A stretch of 63,064 bases of DNA from Butyrivibrio sp. INlla14 (GCF_900102515.1 NZ_FMVS01000026.1:1-63064), one strand, 5' to 3'. Counted from the stretch's first letter, positions 8,057 to 19,664 are shown. The notes: a model not told the origin generated them from the letters alone. Program-made: numbers and translations.

Positions 8057-10531
8057 ATGAAAAAGAAAAACTTTGCAAGATTACTAGCTTTTGTAATGAG
8101 CGCAGCACTTGTTTTGCAGCCTGTTGCTGTATACGCTACTGAACAAGGCGAAGGGGATATTACTGACCCGGTAGAAAATGTGGGAGAATTGCCAAGTGAA
8201 GAGGCTACAATTGAGCAGCCGGAGCTGACTAAAGCTGTGCCTGAAGTTGTGACCAGTGCGGTTGATAACATTAACGAGAGTGATGTCTCTAATATTAGCG
8301 ATACAAACCAGGATAGAGAGCTGATCACTGAAGTAACAACTACAAGTGATATTGCGGGCATATTTGTATTAAACGGTGGGCTTAAACCTGTTACATTCAA
8401 TTGTGATAATGAGATGGTTTCAGTATCGCATTATAAGATTCAAAAAGAGAAAAATGGAGAATTCACCAATATTAATGACTCTGGAGAGGTGACTGAAGGA
8501 AAATACAGAGTATTTGCATCTGTGGATATGAAGAACCAGATGTCCAGGGAATATGCACTTTCAAATAATGTCAAGCTTATAGTTGATGGGGAAGAATGGA
8601 CGTATGAGCGAGCGGGCGTTCTAGCTGATGGATTTTTGATGTCTGCGATTTTTAGGTCACCAGAAATTGTGATTACCCAAGAAACATTACCTGCATTACA
8701 GAATGTGTATATAGAGGGTGACAAATTATATTGGGATCCTATAGTGGCAAAACCTGGACAACAGGTATTATATGTAGTAACCACAAATGGACAGGGTGAT
8801 TATTTTGCTGCCCCTCCAGTAAATCTTATTGATCAGTGCGCTTATCTTAATGTGAGTCCCGGAGAAGTTACAGTGACATTAGAAGCTGTAGATTTTAATG
8901 CTGGTGATGAGAGTCTTTCTGCAGTTACTGAACTTAAATATTTCTATCAAGGTGGAAGTAACAAAACTCCACTTACAAGTGTGAATACAGCCAGTGATGC
9001 TGACCAAATATTTGTATTAGGCGCGCCTGCTACGCAGGTGTCTTTTAAGCTGAATAATCCTGGCATAATATATGAGTTTAATGGATGGCGCGAAAAATCC
9101 GGCGATGATTGGCATTATATTTCGACTAGTGCCAGATTCCAGGATAAATCCTATAAATATAACGTAACAGTTAAGGTGGCTCCGCTTAGCAGTGGTACAT
9201 ATTGTTTGGATCCCAATTTTGAGCTTACAGTGGATGGCAAGAAGTTTACACCAATAGCTATTAAGAAAGAGAATTCTGGCGAAGTAAGTTCAATTAAGTT
9301 TGAATCTCCTGAGTATACATTCAAACCTGCTTCCGAGATAACTGTGATCGAATCAGCCAAGGCAAATAGTAACTATAAGAGTATTCCTAAGGTTGATGCG
9401 CAAATACAGCAACCCTATATTGAGTTTGAAGAGGGCACCCCATTATTATTTATAGGCACGTGGTATAAAGAGGAGTCAGATGGCTCTTGGCAAGATTATA
9501 CTTCAGGTACATTCACACCTGGAAATTGGCGCTTTGAAGGATTTGTAAGTGTAATCGAAAAATATGCATCCTCTTACGAGTTAAGCCCTGATTTTCAGCT
9601 TGAAGTAGCTGGACAAACATGGGAAAAAGCTATTTCATTTGGCGGAGGAAATTCAGACCCAGTATTTACTTCAGAAACCTTTACGCTTGAGAAGCCGGCA
9701 GAGATGAATCTGATCACTGAGGTAACAGCAACAAGTGACATAGCGGACATATTTGTATTAAACGGTGAGTTTAGATATCCTACGTATACTCCGTCTGATG
9801 ACAGGGTTTCTGTATCACAATACGATGCTGTGGAGGTTATTGGACAAAAAGTCAGACCAATAAATCTTTATGGAGAAGTAACTGCGGGAATATATAAATG
9901 CAGTGTTGTTTTGGCTGTGAAAACGGATACGCCTTTGAAAAATGCGTTTTCTGAAGATGTCAGGCTGATAGTTGATGGAACAGAATGGATATTTGTCAAT
10001 TTCATAGGCGATACAGATGGATATTTGGTGACTGCATTGTTCGAATCACCAGAAATCGTGGTCGCTGGGGAAGAGCCTCCTGTTATTGAAGATGAGGGCC
10101 ATTGGGAAAGTAAGTATGGCGCAGTTTACTACGAATTCCCAGATGGTAAAAAAGCTACCGGCATGCAGAAGATTGGCACGCAGACTTATCTCTTTAGCAA
10201 GAACGGAACCCTTCAGAAGAATGTATTCTATGAGTCTGAGGGTAAGAAGTTCTATTTCGGTTCAGAAGGAAAGCTGATTACAGGCTGGTTTAAGAAGTGG
10301 AGTGCAACTTATTATGCAGATGACGAAGGCGTGATCCAGACTGGATTTACAGATATTGAAGATAAGACCTATTACTTCAAGGCTGATGGCAGAATGACTG
10401 TCAGCACCTGGATCACAGTAGGCAGTGACAAGTACTATTCAAAGGCTGACGGACACCTTGCTAAGTCAGAAACCATCCTCAAATGGGGCAAGAAGTACAC
10501 ATTTGATGATAGAGGTGTTCTGATCAATTGA
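8057..10531 (+). CDS. secreted cell-surface protein with repeated modules and C-terminal wall-binding repeats
   Basis: 824 residues with a clear signal peptide (KKKNF... then a hydrophobic run to about residue 27). The middle holds four related beta-rich modules of about 110-150 residues. The first and last are most alike: each begins LITEVT-TSDIA-IFVLNG and ends SPEIVV. The C-terminal ~140 residues are choline/glucan-binding-type wall repeats of Tyr/Phe, Gly and Asp (YYADDEGVIQTGF, YYFKADGRM, YYSKADGHL). The protein should be exported and held on the cell wall through these repeats. No catalytic domain is recognised, so an adhesin or surface-layer role is only a guess. AGGTGGGATAGG lies directly before the start. 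It is a single-gene unit between two similar terminators. Confidence 0.88.
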   Translation: MKKKNFARLLAFVMSAALVLQPVAVYATEQGEGDITDPVENVGELPSEEATIEQPELTKAVPEVVTSAVDNINESDVSNISDTNQDRELITEVTTTSDIAGIFVLNGGLKPVTFNCDNEMVSVSHYKIQKEKNGEFTNINDSGEVTEGKYRVFASVDMKNQMSREYALSNNVKLIVDGEEWTYERAGVLADGFLMSAIFRSPEIVITQETLPALQNVYIEGDKLYWDPIVAKPGQQVLYVVTTNGQGDYFAAPPVNLIDQCAYLNVSPGEVTVTLEAVDFNAGDESLSAVTELKYFYQGGSNKTPLTSVNTASDADQIFVLGAPATQVSFKLNNPGIIYEFNGWREKSGDDWHYISTSARFQDKSYKYNVTVKVAPLSSGTYCLDPNFELTVDGKKFTPIAIKKENSGEVSSIKFESPEYTFKPASEITVIESAKANSNYKSIPKVDAQIQQPYIEFEEGTPLLFIGTWYKEESDGSWQDYTSGTFTPGNWRFEGFVSVIEKYASSYELSPDFQLEVAGQTWEKAISFGGGNSDPVFTSETFTLEKPAEMNLITEVTATSDIADIFVLNGEFRYPTYTPSDDRVSVSQYDAVEVIGQKVRPINLYGEVTAGIYKCSVVLAVKTDTPLKNAFSEDVRLIVDGTEWIFVNFIGDTDGYLVTALFESPEIVVAGEEPPVIEDEGHWESKYGAVYYEFPDGKKATGMQKIGTQTYLFSKNGTLQKNVFYESEGKKFYFGSEGKLITGWFKKWSATYYADDEGVIQTGFTDIEDKTYYFKADGRMTVSTWITVGSDKYYSKADGHLAKSETILKWGKKYTFDDRGVLIN

Positions 10532-10624
10532 AGCAAGTGCTGGCCCTGTTACTGTTCAGCCCCAAAATGCGCATTATCATGTATAATTGCTCATAAGCTG
10601 TGACAACTTAATAAAATATGTTAT

Positions 10625-10672
10625 AATACATTGCTTACAAGTTTTTTGTTTCTTGTAGGCAATGTATTTTTT
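10625..10672 (+). terminator. terminator of the surface-protein gene
   Basis: A 17-bp stem (10625-10641 with 10652-10668, one G-T pair) ending in a T-run. Confidence 0.88.
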
Positions 10673-10686
10673 ATTATGATATAAGC

Positions 10687-10740
10687 GCCATAATTCATAA
10701 TGATTATATGTTTACATGATAATCATTATGAATTCATGGC
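10687..10740. promoter_or_regulatory. long inverted repeat with Fur-box-like core
   Basis: GCCAT-AATTCATAATGATTAT (10687-10707) is complementary to 10719-10740 apart from one inserted base. The right arm contains TGATAATCATTATGA (10717-10731), which fits the 7-1-7 Fur box TGATAAT-N-ATTATCA at 14 of 15 positions, and the left arm contains a partial copy. It lies 150 bp before the flavoprotein gene. It could be an iron-dependent operator or simply a hairpin. Confidence 0.45.
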
Positions 10741-10801
10741 CTGAACAAATATGAGGAAAAAGCAATTTACAAAGTAAATTAGCGGTTTCCGAATGTTTGT
10801 A

Positions 10802-10845
10802 GAATTGCGAAAATGACGAAGTCATGGAGCAATTCGTATATCATA
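10802..10845 (+). ncRNA. conserved hairpin element, copy 1
   Basis: Outer stem GAATTGC/GCAATTC, internal loop GAAA opposite GGA, inner stem ATGAC/GTCAT, loop GAA, then the 3' tail GTATATCATA. A second copy at 52029-52081 keeps all these parts but has a different, still complementary, inner stem. It sits in the leader of the flavoprotein gene. Whether it acts as RNA or DNA is not known. Confidence 0.55.
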
Positions 10846-10887
10846 ATATGTTTTATACACATTTAGCTTTTTATATGGAGGATTTTT

Positions 10888-12288
10888 ATGGCTAAAAATG
10901 TAGATGTTGTTATTATTGGAGCTGGCCCTGGCGGAATTTTCTGCGCCTATGAGCTGATGGAGAAAAGACCTGATCTTAAGGTCCTCATGATAGAAAAGGG
11001 ACGTTCTATAGAAAAGAGAAACTGCCCCAAGCGTGTAACTAAGACCTGCGCAGGCTGTAAGCCTTGCTCAATTACAACAGGCTTTGCAGGAGCTGGTGCT
11101 TTTTCTGATGGAAAGCTTTCTCTTTCACCAGATGTAGGTGGAACACTTCCTGATATCCTTGGCTATGATGAGGCTACCAAGCTTATCCATGAGTCAGATG
11201 AAATCTATCTTAAGTTTGGCGCAGACAAGAGTGTATACGGAATCGACAAGGAAGTTGAGCTTCGTGAGATCCGTAGAAAGGCCATCAACGCTAACCTTAA
11301 GCTTGTTGAGTGCCCTATCAGACACCTTGGAACAGAGGAAGGCTACAAGATTTATAGTAAGCTTCAGGAGCATATCCTTTCTAAGGGCGTTGAGATTGAG
11401 TTTAATACAATGGTTACAGAGATCATCGTTGAAGATGGTGTATGTAAGGGAGTAAAGACTGACAAGGGCGAGGAAATCTACGCAAGAGAAGTAGTTTCAG
11501 CCGTTGGACGTGAAGGCGCAGACTGGTTTAAGGATAAGTGCGAGGAAATCGGCATCGAGACTAAGCCTGGAACCGTTGACGTGGGCGTTCGTGTCGAGGT
11601 AAGAGATGAAGTTATGCAGTTCCTCAACGAGAACCTCTATGAGGCCAAACTTATCTACCACACACCAACCTTTGATGATAAGGTTCGTACCTTCTGTACA
11701 AATCCATCAGGCGAGGTCGCTACAGAGTACTACGATGGCGGACTTGCAGTAGTTAACGGACATGCTTATAAGGGAAAAGAGCTAAAGACCAACAACACAA
11801 ACTTTGCTCTTCTTGTATCCAAGAACTTTACTAAGCCTTTCAAGACTCCTATCGAATATGGTAAGAAGATTGCAGAACTTTCAAACATGCTCTGTGGCGG
11901 CAAGATTCTTGTTCAGACTTATGGAGACTTCAGACGTGGCAGAAGAACAACAGAGGAGAGACTCTGCAGAAACAACCTGATTCCTACTCTTAAGGATGCG
12001 GTACCTGGAGATCTTTCACTTGTTTTCCCTCACAGAATCATGGTTGATCTTGATGAGATGATCCAGGCTCTTGATAAGGTTACACCTGGTATTGCTTCTG
12101 ACGAGACACTTCTGTACGGTGTTGAGGTTAAATTCTATTCTAATAAGGTAATTGTCAACAAGGACTTCGAGACCAGCATTAAGGGCCTTCGCGCAATTGG
12201 CGATGGAGCCGGCGTTACACGTGGCCTTCAGCAGGCAAGTGCCAACGGCCTTAGCGTTGCCCGCAGCATCATAAAGAGCCTTGGCTGA
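10888..12288 (+). CDS. FAD-dependent dehydrogenase of the COG2509 type
   Basis: 466-residue flavoprotein. The N-terminal Rossmann fold GAGPGGIFCAYEL (about residues 10-22) binds FAD. The cysteine cluster in residues about 48-62 (CPKRVTKTCAGCKPCS) and the following GFAGAGAFSDGKL are characteristic of the uncharacterised FAD-dependent dehydrogenases of COG2509, common in anaerobic Firmicutes. The C-terminal GDGAGVTRGLQQASANG is the usual second FAD contact. Probably cytoplasmic; the substrate is unknown. GGAGG is placed 8 nt before ATG 10888. The leader carries a Fur-like palindrome and the conserved hairpin element, so iron- or RNA-mediated control is possible. Confidence 0.9.
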   Translation: MAKNVDVVIIGAGPGGIFCAYELMEKRPDLKVLMIEKGRSIEKRNCPKRVTKTCAGCKPCSITTGFAGAGAFSDGKLSLSPDVGGTLPDILGYDEATKLIHESDEIYLKFGADKSVYGIDKEVELREIRRKAINANLKLVECPIRHLGTEEGYKIYSKLQEHILSKGVEIEFNTMVTEIIVEDGVCKGVKTDKGEEIYAREVVSAVGREGADWFKDKCEEIGIETKPGTVDVGVRVEVRDEVMQFLNENLYEAKLIYHTPTFDDKVRTFCTNPSGEVATEYYDGGLAVVNGHAYKGKELKTNNTNFALLVSKNFTKPFKTPIEYGKKIAELSNMLCGGKILVQTYGDFRRGRRTTEERLCRNNLIPTLKDAVPGDLSLVFPHRIMVDLDEMIQALDKVTPGIASDETLLYGVEVKFYSNKVIVNKDFETSIKGLRAIGDGAGVTRGLQQASANGLSVARSIIKSLG

Positions 12289-12388
12289 GATAAGTAGCTT
12301 GAATAAACGCGAGTTTAGCGCAGGCACAGCACACCCTGGCCTAGCTAGAACAAGGCATGAAGCATAAGAAACATAAGAAGCAGAACAA

Positions 12389-13483
12389 GTGATGATAATA
12401 GCAGCGAAATCGAAATCAAAACACAAAGTTCATATATTCCAGCGTAGCCTATGCATGGCTTTACTTATAACAAGCTTGTTTGGGTTATCTGGATGCGGCC
12501 TTTCTGAAGGGACCGCCAAGGTGGTGTTTACCACGGGCTTTTCTAATAATGAGGTATTCAGGATAGAGGACAGTGTCTGCAGTATTCAGGAAGTTATGGT
12601 TTACCTCATCAACACGCAGAATGGCTATGAGAGCACCTTTGGCTCGCAGATATGGGAAGCTCAGACTGATCAGGGTACAGTATCTACCCAGTTAAAAGAG
12701 TCAGTTCTTGCCAAGCTTGCACAGATAAAGGCTATGAACCTGCTGGCTGCGGATATGGGAATAACACTTGATGAATCGGAACTTCAAAACGCCAAAGAGG
12801 CAGCAGCTGCCTACTACGATACCCTAAATCAGTCAGATGTTGATGCCATGTATGGGGCAACAGAGGATACAATCTTCCAGGTGTACTCTGAATACGCCCT
12901 GGCAGACAAGGTCTATGACTACATCATAAGGGACATCAATCCTGAGATTAGTGATGATGAGGCTAGAACTATCACAGTTGAGCAGATCTTTTTAAAGACC
13001 TACAGCCTTAATGCAGCAGGCGAGAAGGTCCCCTTCAATGAATCGGAGAAGAACACTACTTATCTAAAGGCTACCAGCATCAAGAATCAGCTTATAGAGG
13101 GCAGCACCTTTGAAGAACTGATGACCAATTATAACGAGGCCGAGGAATCCACAATTTCCTTTGGTAAGGGAGAGATGGATGAAGCCTATGAACAGGCAGC
13201 CTTTAACCTTGGAACCGATGAAGTAAGCGGCATTGTGGAAACTTCTGATGGATACGTTATCATCAAATGCATATCAACCTTCAACAGGGAGCAGACTGAA
13301 TATAACAAGGTCAGAATTGTCGCTGAGAGGAAAAGAGAAGTCTTCGGGGAGAAGTATGATGCCTTTGTTGATACTCTCACAAAAGAGCTCAATGAAGAAC
13401 TGTGGGATTCCATCGAAGTAACGTCTAATGAGGCGGTAACCACCTCGGATCTTTGGAAGGTGTACGACGTGTATTTCAAGTGA
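12389..13483 (+). CDS. PrsA-like lipoprotein foldase (parvulin-type peptidyl-prolyl isomerase)
   Basis: 364 residues with a basic N-terminus, a hydrophobic segment and a lipobox LSGC at about residues 33-36, so it should be a membrane-anchored extracytoplasmic lipoprotein. Residues about 60-180 form the helical chaperone part. Residues about 190-310 fit a parvulin domain: VEQIFLKT at the start, then FEELMTNYNEAEESTISFGKGEMDEAYEQAAFNLGTDEVSG, the usual parvulin F-x-L pattern, and ETSDGYVIIKCIS at the end. It is expected to assist folding of secreted proteins. It follows the flavoprotein by 100 bp. The start is uncertain because two adjacent ATG codons (12389, 12392) are available and the ribosome site is weak. 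Confidence 0.85.
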   Translation: MMIIAAKSKSKHKVHIFQRSLCMALLITSLFGLSGCGLSEGTAKVVFTTGFSNNEVFRIEDSVCSIQEVMVYLINTQNGYESTFGSQIWEAQTDQGTVSTQLKESVLAKLAQIKAMNLLAADMGITLDESELQNAKEAAAAYYDTLNQSDVDAMYGATEDTIFQVYSEYALADKVYDYIIRDINPEISDDEARTITVEQIFLKTYSLNAAGEKVPFNESEKNTTYLKATSIKNQLIEGSTFEELMTNYNEAEESTISFGKGEMDEAYEQAAFNLGTDEVSGIVETSDGYVIIKCISTFNREQTEYNKVRIVAERKREVFGEKYDAFVDTLTKELNEELWDSIEVTSNEAVTTSDLWKVYDVYFK

Positions 13484-13554
13484 TTGAACCAGTAAATATG
13501 TCTATCAATTGATAATGCACAAATTTAATGATAAAGACTTGATTAACAGCATTG

Positions 13555-13581
13555 TTAGCACTCGCATATTGTGAGTGCTAA
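13555..13581. promoter_or_regulatory. CIRCE operator (HrcA binding site)
   Basis: TTAGCACTC-N9-GAGTGCTAA is a perfect match to the CIRCE consensus. It lies 8 bp upstream of the -35 box of htpG, implying HrcA-mediated heat-shock control of this gene. Confidence 0.95.
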
Positions 13582-13588
13582 TTTTTTG

Positions 13589-13617
13589 TTGACTTTTGTA
13601 TTTTGGGGTCTTAAACT
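13589..13617 (+). promoter_or_regulatory. promoter of htpG
   Basis: TTGACT (13589-13594), exactly 17 bp, TAAACT (13612-13617), directly downstream of CIRCE. The leader is about 100 nt. Confidence 0.7.
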
Positions 13618-13726
13618 AGAACTTGGTGGGCAAGATACGCCCACATTTATTCTGATAAATTGTGTAAGCGACAGATTTATCAGACTATCAATATGAACAG
13701 AATTATTAAAAAAGGGAGTGAGAATT

Positions 13727-15856
13727 ATGGCTTCAAAAAAAGGTAATCTTTCAATCAACAGCGAGAACATGTTCCCAATCATCAAGAAATGGTTGTATTC
13801 GGATCATGATATTTTTTACAGAGAAGTAATTTCAAATGCATGTGATGCTATCACCAAGATCCGCAAGATGGATATGATGGGTGAGTACACACTTCCAGAG
13901 GGATATAAACCTCGTGTAGATGTAGTTTTAAATGACAAAGAGAAGACTATCAAGATCACTGATAATGGTATCGGTATGACAGCAGAAGAGGTTGAGGAAT
14001 ATATCAACCAGGTAGCTTTTTCTGGCGCTACAGATTTCCTTAACAAGTACAAGGACAAGGCTAACGCAGATCAGATCATTGGTCACTTTGGTCTTGGCTT
14101 CTATTCAACCTTCATGGTTTCTGATTATGTAGACATCGACACACGTTCTTACAAGTCAGATGCTGAGTCTGTACACTGGACCTGCGATGGCGGCTCAGAC
14201 TTTGAGATGAGCGACGGTCAGAAGACTGAGGTTGGTACAACAATCACACTTCACCTCTCAGAGGACTGCCTTGAGTTCTGTAACGAGTACAAGGCTAGAG
14301 AAGTTATCGAGAAATACTGCTCATTCATGCCTTATGAGATCTACCTGTCCAAGGAGAACGAGGACGGCACAGAAACCATCAAGGAATCTGAAAAGCGCGA
14401 TGACGATGTAGTTATAGAGACCATCGAGCCTGAGAAGAAAGAGGCTAAAGAGGGCGAGAAGCCTCAGGAAGAGGAGAGAAAGCTCAAGATAAAGAGACGT
14501 CCTCAGCTTCTTAATGATACACATCCTCTTTGGGCTAAGACTCCTAAGGACTGCACAGACGAGGAGTACAAGGAGTTCTACAGAAAGGTATTCCGCGACT
14601 ACAAGGAGCCTTTATTCTGGATCCACCTCAACATGGATTACCCATTCAACTTAAAGGGTATCCTCTACTTCCCTAAGATCAACATGGAGTTTGAGTCAAT
14701 TGAGGGAACTATAAAGCTTTACAACAACCAGGTATTCATTGCTGATAACATCAAAGAGGTAATTCCTGAATACCTTATGCTCCTTAAGGGTGTTATTGAC
14801 TGTCCTGATCTTCCTCTTAACGTATCAAGATCAGCTCTTCAGAATGACGGCTTTGTTAAGAAGATTTCAGAGTATATCAGCAAGAAGGTTGCTGAGAAGC
14901 TTGCTGGTCTTTGCAAGACTGACAAAGAAAGCTATGACAAATATTGGGATGATATCAGCCCATTCATCAAATATGGTTGCCTTCGTGACGACAAGTTCTG
15001 CCAGAAGATGACAGATTATATCCTGTTCAAGAACCTTGATGGCAAGTATCTTACAACTCCAGAGGCTCTTCAGATCAACAAAGAGGCTGAGGAAGCAGCT
15101 GCCAAGGAAGAGGCTACTGGTGAGAATGGTGAGAAGGTTCAGGCAGAGGTTGTAGATTCTGAGGGCAAGCCAGTTGCAGATGGCGCAGACGCTTCCAAGG
15201 ATCAGACAGCTGATGACAAGAAGGACGAGGAAAAAGAGAAAGAGCCTCGCACAATCTACTATGTTACAGATGAGCAGCAGCAGAGCCAGTACATCAACAT
15301 GTTCAAGGCTCAGAAGATGGAAGCCTTCATAATGAACCATTCAATTGATGTTCCTTTCATGCAGCAGCTTGAGGCCAAGAACGAGGGTATTTCCTTTAAG
15401 AGAATCGATGCAGACCTTACAGATACCTTTAAGTCCAAGACTTCCAAGAAGGCAGCAGAAGAGCTTGCAGAAAAAGAGAAGACTCTTGCCGAGAAAGTTA
15501 AGAAAGCTCTTAAGAACGACAAGCTCAATGTTAAGCTTGAAAAGCTCAAGGACAAGAAGCTTTCTTCTATGCTTACTGTTTCTGAGGAATCCAGACGTAT
15601 GGCTGACATGATGAAGATGTATGCCATGAACGGAATGAGCATGGGAGACTTTGGCGCAGAAGGCCAGACACTTATCTTAAATGCCAACCATCCTCTTGTA
15701 CAGTATGTACTCGAGCATGAAGATGCTGACAATACAAAGATGATCTGTGAACAGCTCTATGACCTTGCACGCATCCAGAATGCACCACTTGAGGGCGAGG
15801 CTATGACTAAGTTCATCGCTCGTAGTAATGAGATCATGCTGACACTTACCAAATAA
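13727..15856 (+). CDS. htpG: Hsp90 family chaperone HtpG
   Basis: ATP-dependent cytosolic chaperone. The N-terminal GHKL ATPase domain shows YREVISNACDA, the DNGIGM ATP-binding motif and GHFGLGFYS. Middle and C-terminal dimerisation domains follow. At 709 residues it is longer than E. coli HtpG (624). The excess is a charged linker at about residues 220-265 and a Glu/Lys/Ala-rich insert at about residues 450-510. ATG 13727 is the start, with AGGGAG 8 nt upstream; the GTG at 13718 overlaps that ribosome site. The gene has its own CIRCE-controlled promoter. Its original terminator seems to have been split by the mobile element that follows (see 15860-15897). Confidence 0.96.
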   Translation: MASKKGNLSINSENMFPIIKKWLYSDHDIFYREVISNACDAITKIRKMDMMGEYTLPEGYKPRVDVVLNDKEKTIKITDNGIGMTAEEVEEYINQVAFSGATDFLNKYKDKANADQIIGHFGLGFYSTFMVSDYVDIDTRSYKSDAESVHWTCDGGSDFEMSDGQKTEVGTTITLHLSEDCLEFCNEYKAREVIEKYCSFMPYEIYLSKENEDGTETIKESEKRDDDVVIETIEPEKKEAKEGEKPQEEERKLKIKRRPQLLNDTHPLWAKTPKDCTDEEYKEFYRKVFRDYKEPLFWIHLNMDYPFNLKGILYFPKINMEFESIEGTIKLYNNQVFIADNIKEVIPEYLMLLKGVIDCPDLPLNVSRSALQNDGFVKKISEYISKKVAEKLAGLCKTDKESYDKYWDDISPFIKYGCLRDDKFCQKMTDYILFKNLDGKYLTTPEALQINKEAEEAAAKEEATGENGEKVQAEVVDSEGKPVADGADASKDQTADDKKDEEKEKEPRTIYYVTDEQQQSQYINMFKAQKMEAFIMNHSIDVPFMQQLEAKNEGISFKRIDADLTDTFKSKTSKKAAEELAEKEKTLAEKVKKALKNDKLNVKLEKLKDKKLSSMLTVSEESRRMADMMKMYAMNGMSMGDFGAEGQTLILNANHPLVQYVLEHEDADNTKMICEQLYDLARIQNAPLEGEAMTKFIARSNEIMLTLTK

Positions 15857-15859
15857 TCT

Positions 15860-15897
15860 TAAGCCCGCTCCTTAGGCGGGGCGTCATAAGACAGTAA
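15860..15897. other. left junction (attL) of the mobile element: terminator left arm plus element end
   Basis: TAAGCCCGCTCC (15860-15871), four bases after the htpG stop, is the perfect reverse complement of GGAGCGGGCTTA at 28293-28304. Inside, at the same 13-nt distance on both sides, CATAAGACAGTAA (15885-15897) matches the reverse complement of 28267-28279 at 12 of 13 positions. Outer arms are read as the two halves of the old terminator (attB) and inner motifs as the two element ends. CCTTAGG here and CCTTTGG at the right junction mark the likely crossover. Confidence 0.65.
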
Positions 15898-15919
15898 ATA
15901 CTGTTAGAATTAAAAGAAT

Positions 15920-18074
<2,155 letters not shown>

Positions 18075-18113
18075 AAAGTTTTTCCTTTCCGCTCTTTGCA
18101 GAGCTTAAAATAA

Positions 18114-19664
18114 TTAACGTTCAATCTGATAAGATCGTTTGGGCTGTTCACGCTGCACGGGATTTAGGAATTTGTCGATGTTGTCTTTCATGTTCTGTAA
18201 CTTCTTTTCTTTTTTCTTCGCGGCATAATAAGTGTTGTAGCGCGCGTTCTTTTCGGAAATCAGGTTCTGGATCTCTTCGTTTAATAGCTTTGCTGAAGGG
18301 AATTTCGTTATGCCATGACTCTTTAAGTATTCAAATGCAGCACTTCTCAATCGGAAGTCGGCTTCATGTTCAGCGTAGAAGGCTTGCTGCTTGGATTTCG
18401 ACTTAATGCTTTTGTATTCATCAACAATAGATTTGGTTCTACGAATGGTCTGTACACGTCGGAGCAGTTCCTTCTTATCATCAATAACTTTCTCAACAGC
18501 TATTACTTCCTTGCGCGCCGACGAAGTTTCGGCATGAGCTGAATCCAACATCTTCTTTAAATCCGCGTAATCCTTGATTCCTTCAGAATGTAAATCTATG
18601 AGCGTAGACGATATGGTCTTAACATTGTGTATTTTGGCCCAGTTAACATATCCGACGCCTTTGCTCCTTGCATAATCCATATCCACAATTCTCTCAAGCC
18701 CATCATGTTTGATAACATACTGTATAGGGATTTTAGGAGCAGGTACTTCATTTGTGTCAAAGATATTAATATCATTTGTAACAGGTTCATCCTTAGCATT
18801 AAGTCCTATCTGGGCAAGAACCGCTTCTTTGGAAAAATCATCCCCAAGCTTTCTTGATGTGATAGGTTTTGTCCTGTCTGCTGTCATGTAGCTGAAGCGT
18901 CCACGGCTTTCTTTTACAGATATGCCTTCTTCCAAAAGAAGCTTTTTAAACTCTTCAAATGATTTTGCTTTTTGAAGAGCCGCCCGAATTTGTTTGCGAA
19001 GGATTTCTTTATCGGTCTCATATTGTCCGCGCCTTTTTGCATGGTACTCACGATCGGTGATGCGTTCCTTGCTTCCATTTAAGAGATCAATCTGATAAAG
19101 ATTTTCTTTGTGACACATCTCCATCACTTCACTACGAAGATATCGAAGAGTTGCAGAAGTGCAACGATGCTTCATCCCGGCTTTCGTATCACATGGCCTG
19201 TCCATGTAAGGCAGGAATGGAACATCTTCGATCCGTATGCTGTTGATCACGATATGAACATGGATGTTGCCGCTGTGGTTATGCCCATCGGGGTGGGTAC
19301 ATACAAGTGCCTGATGACCGGGAAAGTGTTCCTTACAGAAATTCATTCCAAGCTCTTGCGCTCTGTCTACCGTAAGACCGTTATCGGTTCCGTCTCTCGG
19401 ATCAAAGCTGATAATGTAATGGTGACTCTTTACATCGCCCTTAAGATTGTTCTTCCCGTATTTAAGATTTGTCCTCATGCAGGCAATGGCAAAATCATCG
19501 TTATCGCAAAGAATGGTTTCAATACGATAATCATCTCTGAGGATCATGCGACCTTTCTCATCAAGGATCGGTTTATTAGTAAATTCATCATGCTGGTAAG
19601 TCAGATACTTTTCGGCGTCACCATAATTGGCATTTTTAGAGCTTATATGTTTTATCGTTGCCAA
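18114..19664 (-). CDS. relaxase/mobilization nuclease (MobA/VirD2-like, MOBP type)
   Basis: Nicks the transfer origin and leads the DNA strand during mobilization. The relaxase domain fills about residues 1-270: N-terminal tyrosines (YGDAEKYLTYQ) as candidate nucleophiles and the three-histidine metal motif HPDGHNHSGNIHVHIVINS at about residues 124-142. The C-terminal half is a charged helical region, often used for contacts with coupling proteins. Translation starts at TTG 19664: an in-frame TGA stands immediately upstream, and AGGTGATG lies in front. The gene overlaps mobC by 29 nt, so the two are coupled. At 516 residues the length is normal for this group. Confidence 0.93.
   Translation of the reverse strand: MATIKHISSKNANYGDAEKYLTYQHDEFTNKPILDEKGRMILRDDYRIETILCDNDDFAIACMRTNLKYGKNNLKGDVKSHHYIISFDPRDGTDNGLTVDRAQELGMNFCKEHFPGHQALVCTHPDGHNHSGNIHVHIVINSIRIEDVPFLPYMDRPCDTKAGMKHRCTSATLRYLRSEVMEMCHKENLYQIDLLNGSKERITDREYHAKRRGQYETDKEILRKQIRAALQKAKSFEEFKKLLLEEGISVKESRGRFSYMTADRTKPITSRKLGDDFSKEAVLAQIGLNAKDEPVTNDINIFDTNEVPAPKIPIQYVIKHDGLERIVDMDYARSKGVGYVNWAKIHNVKTISSTLIDLHSEGIKDYADLKKMLDSAHAETSSARKEVIAVEKVIDDKKELLRRVQTIRRTKSIVDEYKSIKSKSKQQAFYAEHEADFRLRSAAFEYLKSHGITKFPSAKLLNEEIQNLISEKNARYNTYYAAKKKEKKLQNMKDNIDKFLNPVQREQPKRSYQIER

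Noticed and set aside
13718..13726. GTG start for htpG
   Set aside because: It overlaps the AGGGAG site that serves ATG 13727, after which the conserved Hsp90 N-terminus begins.
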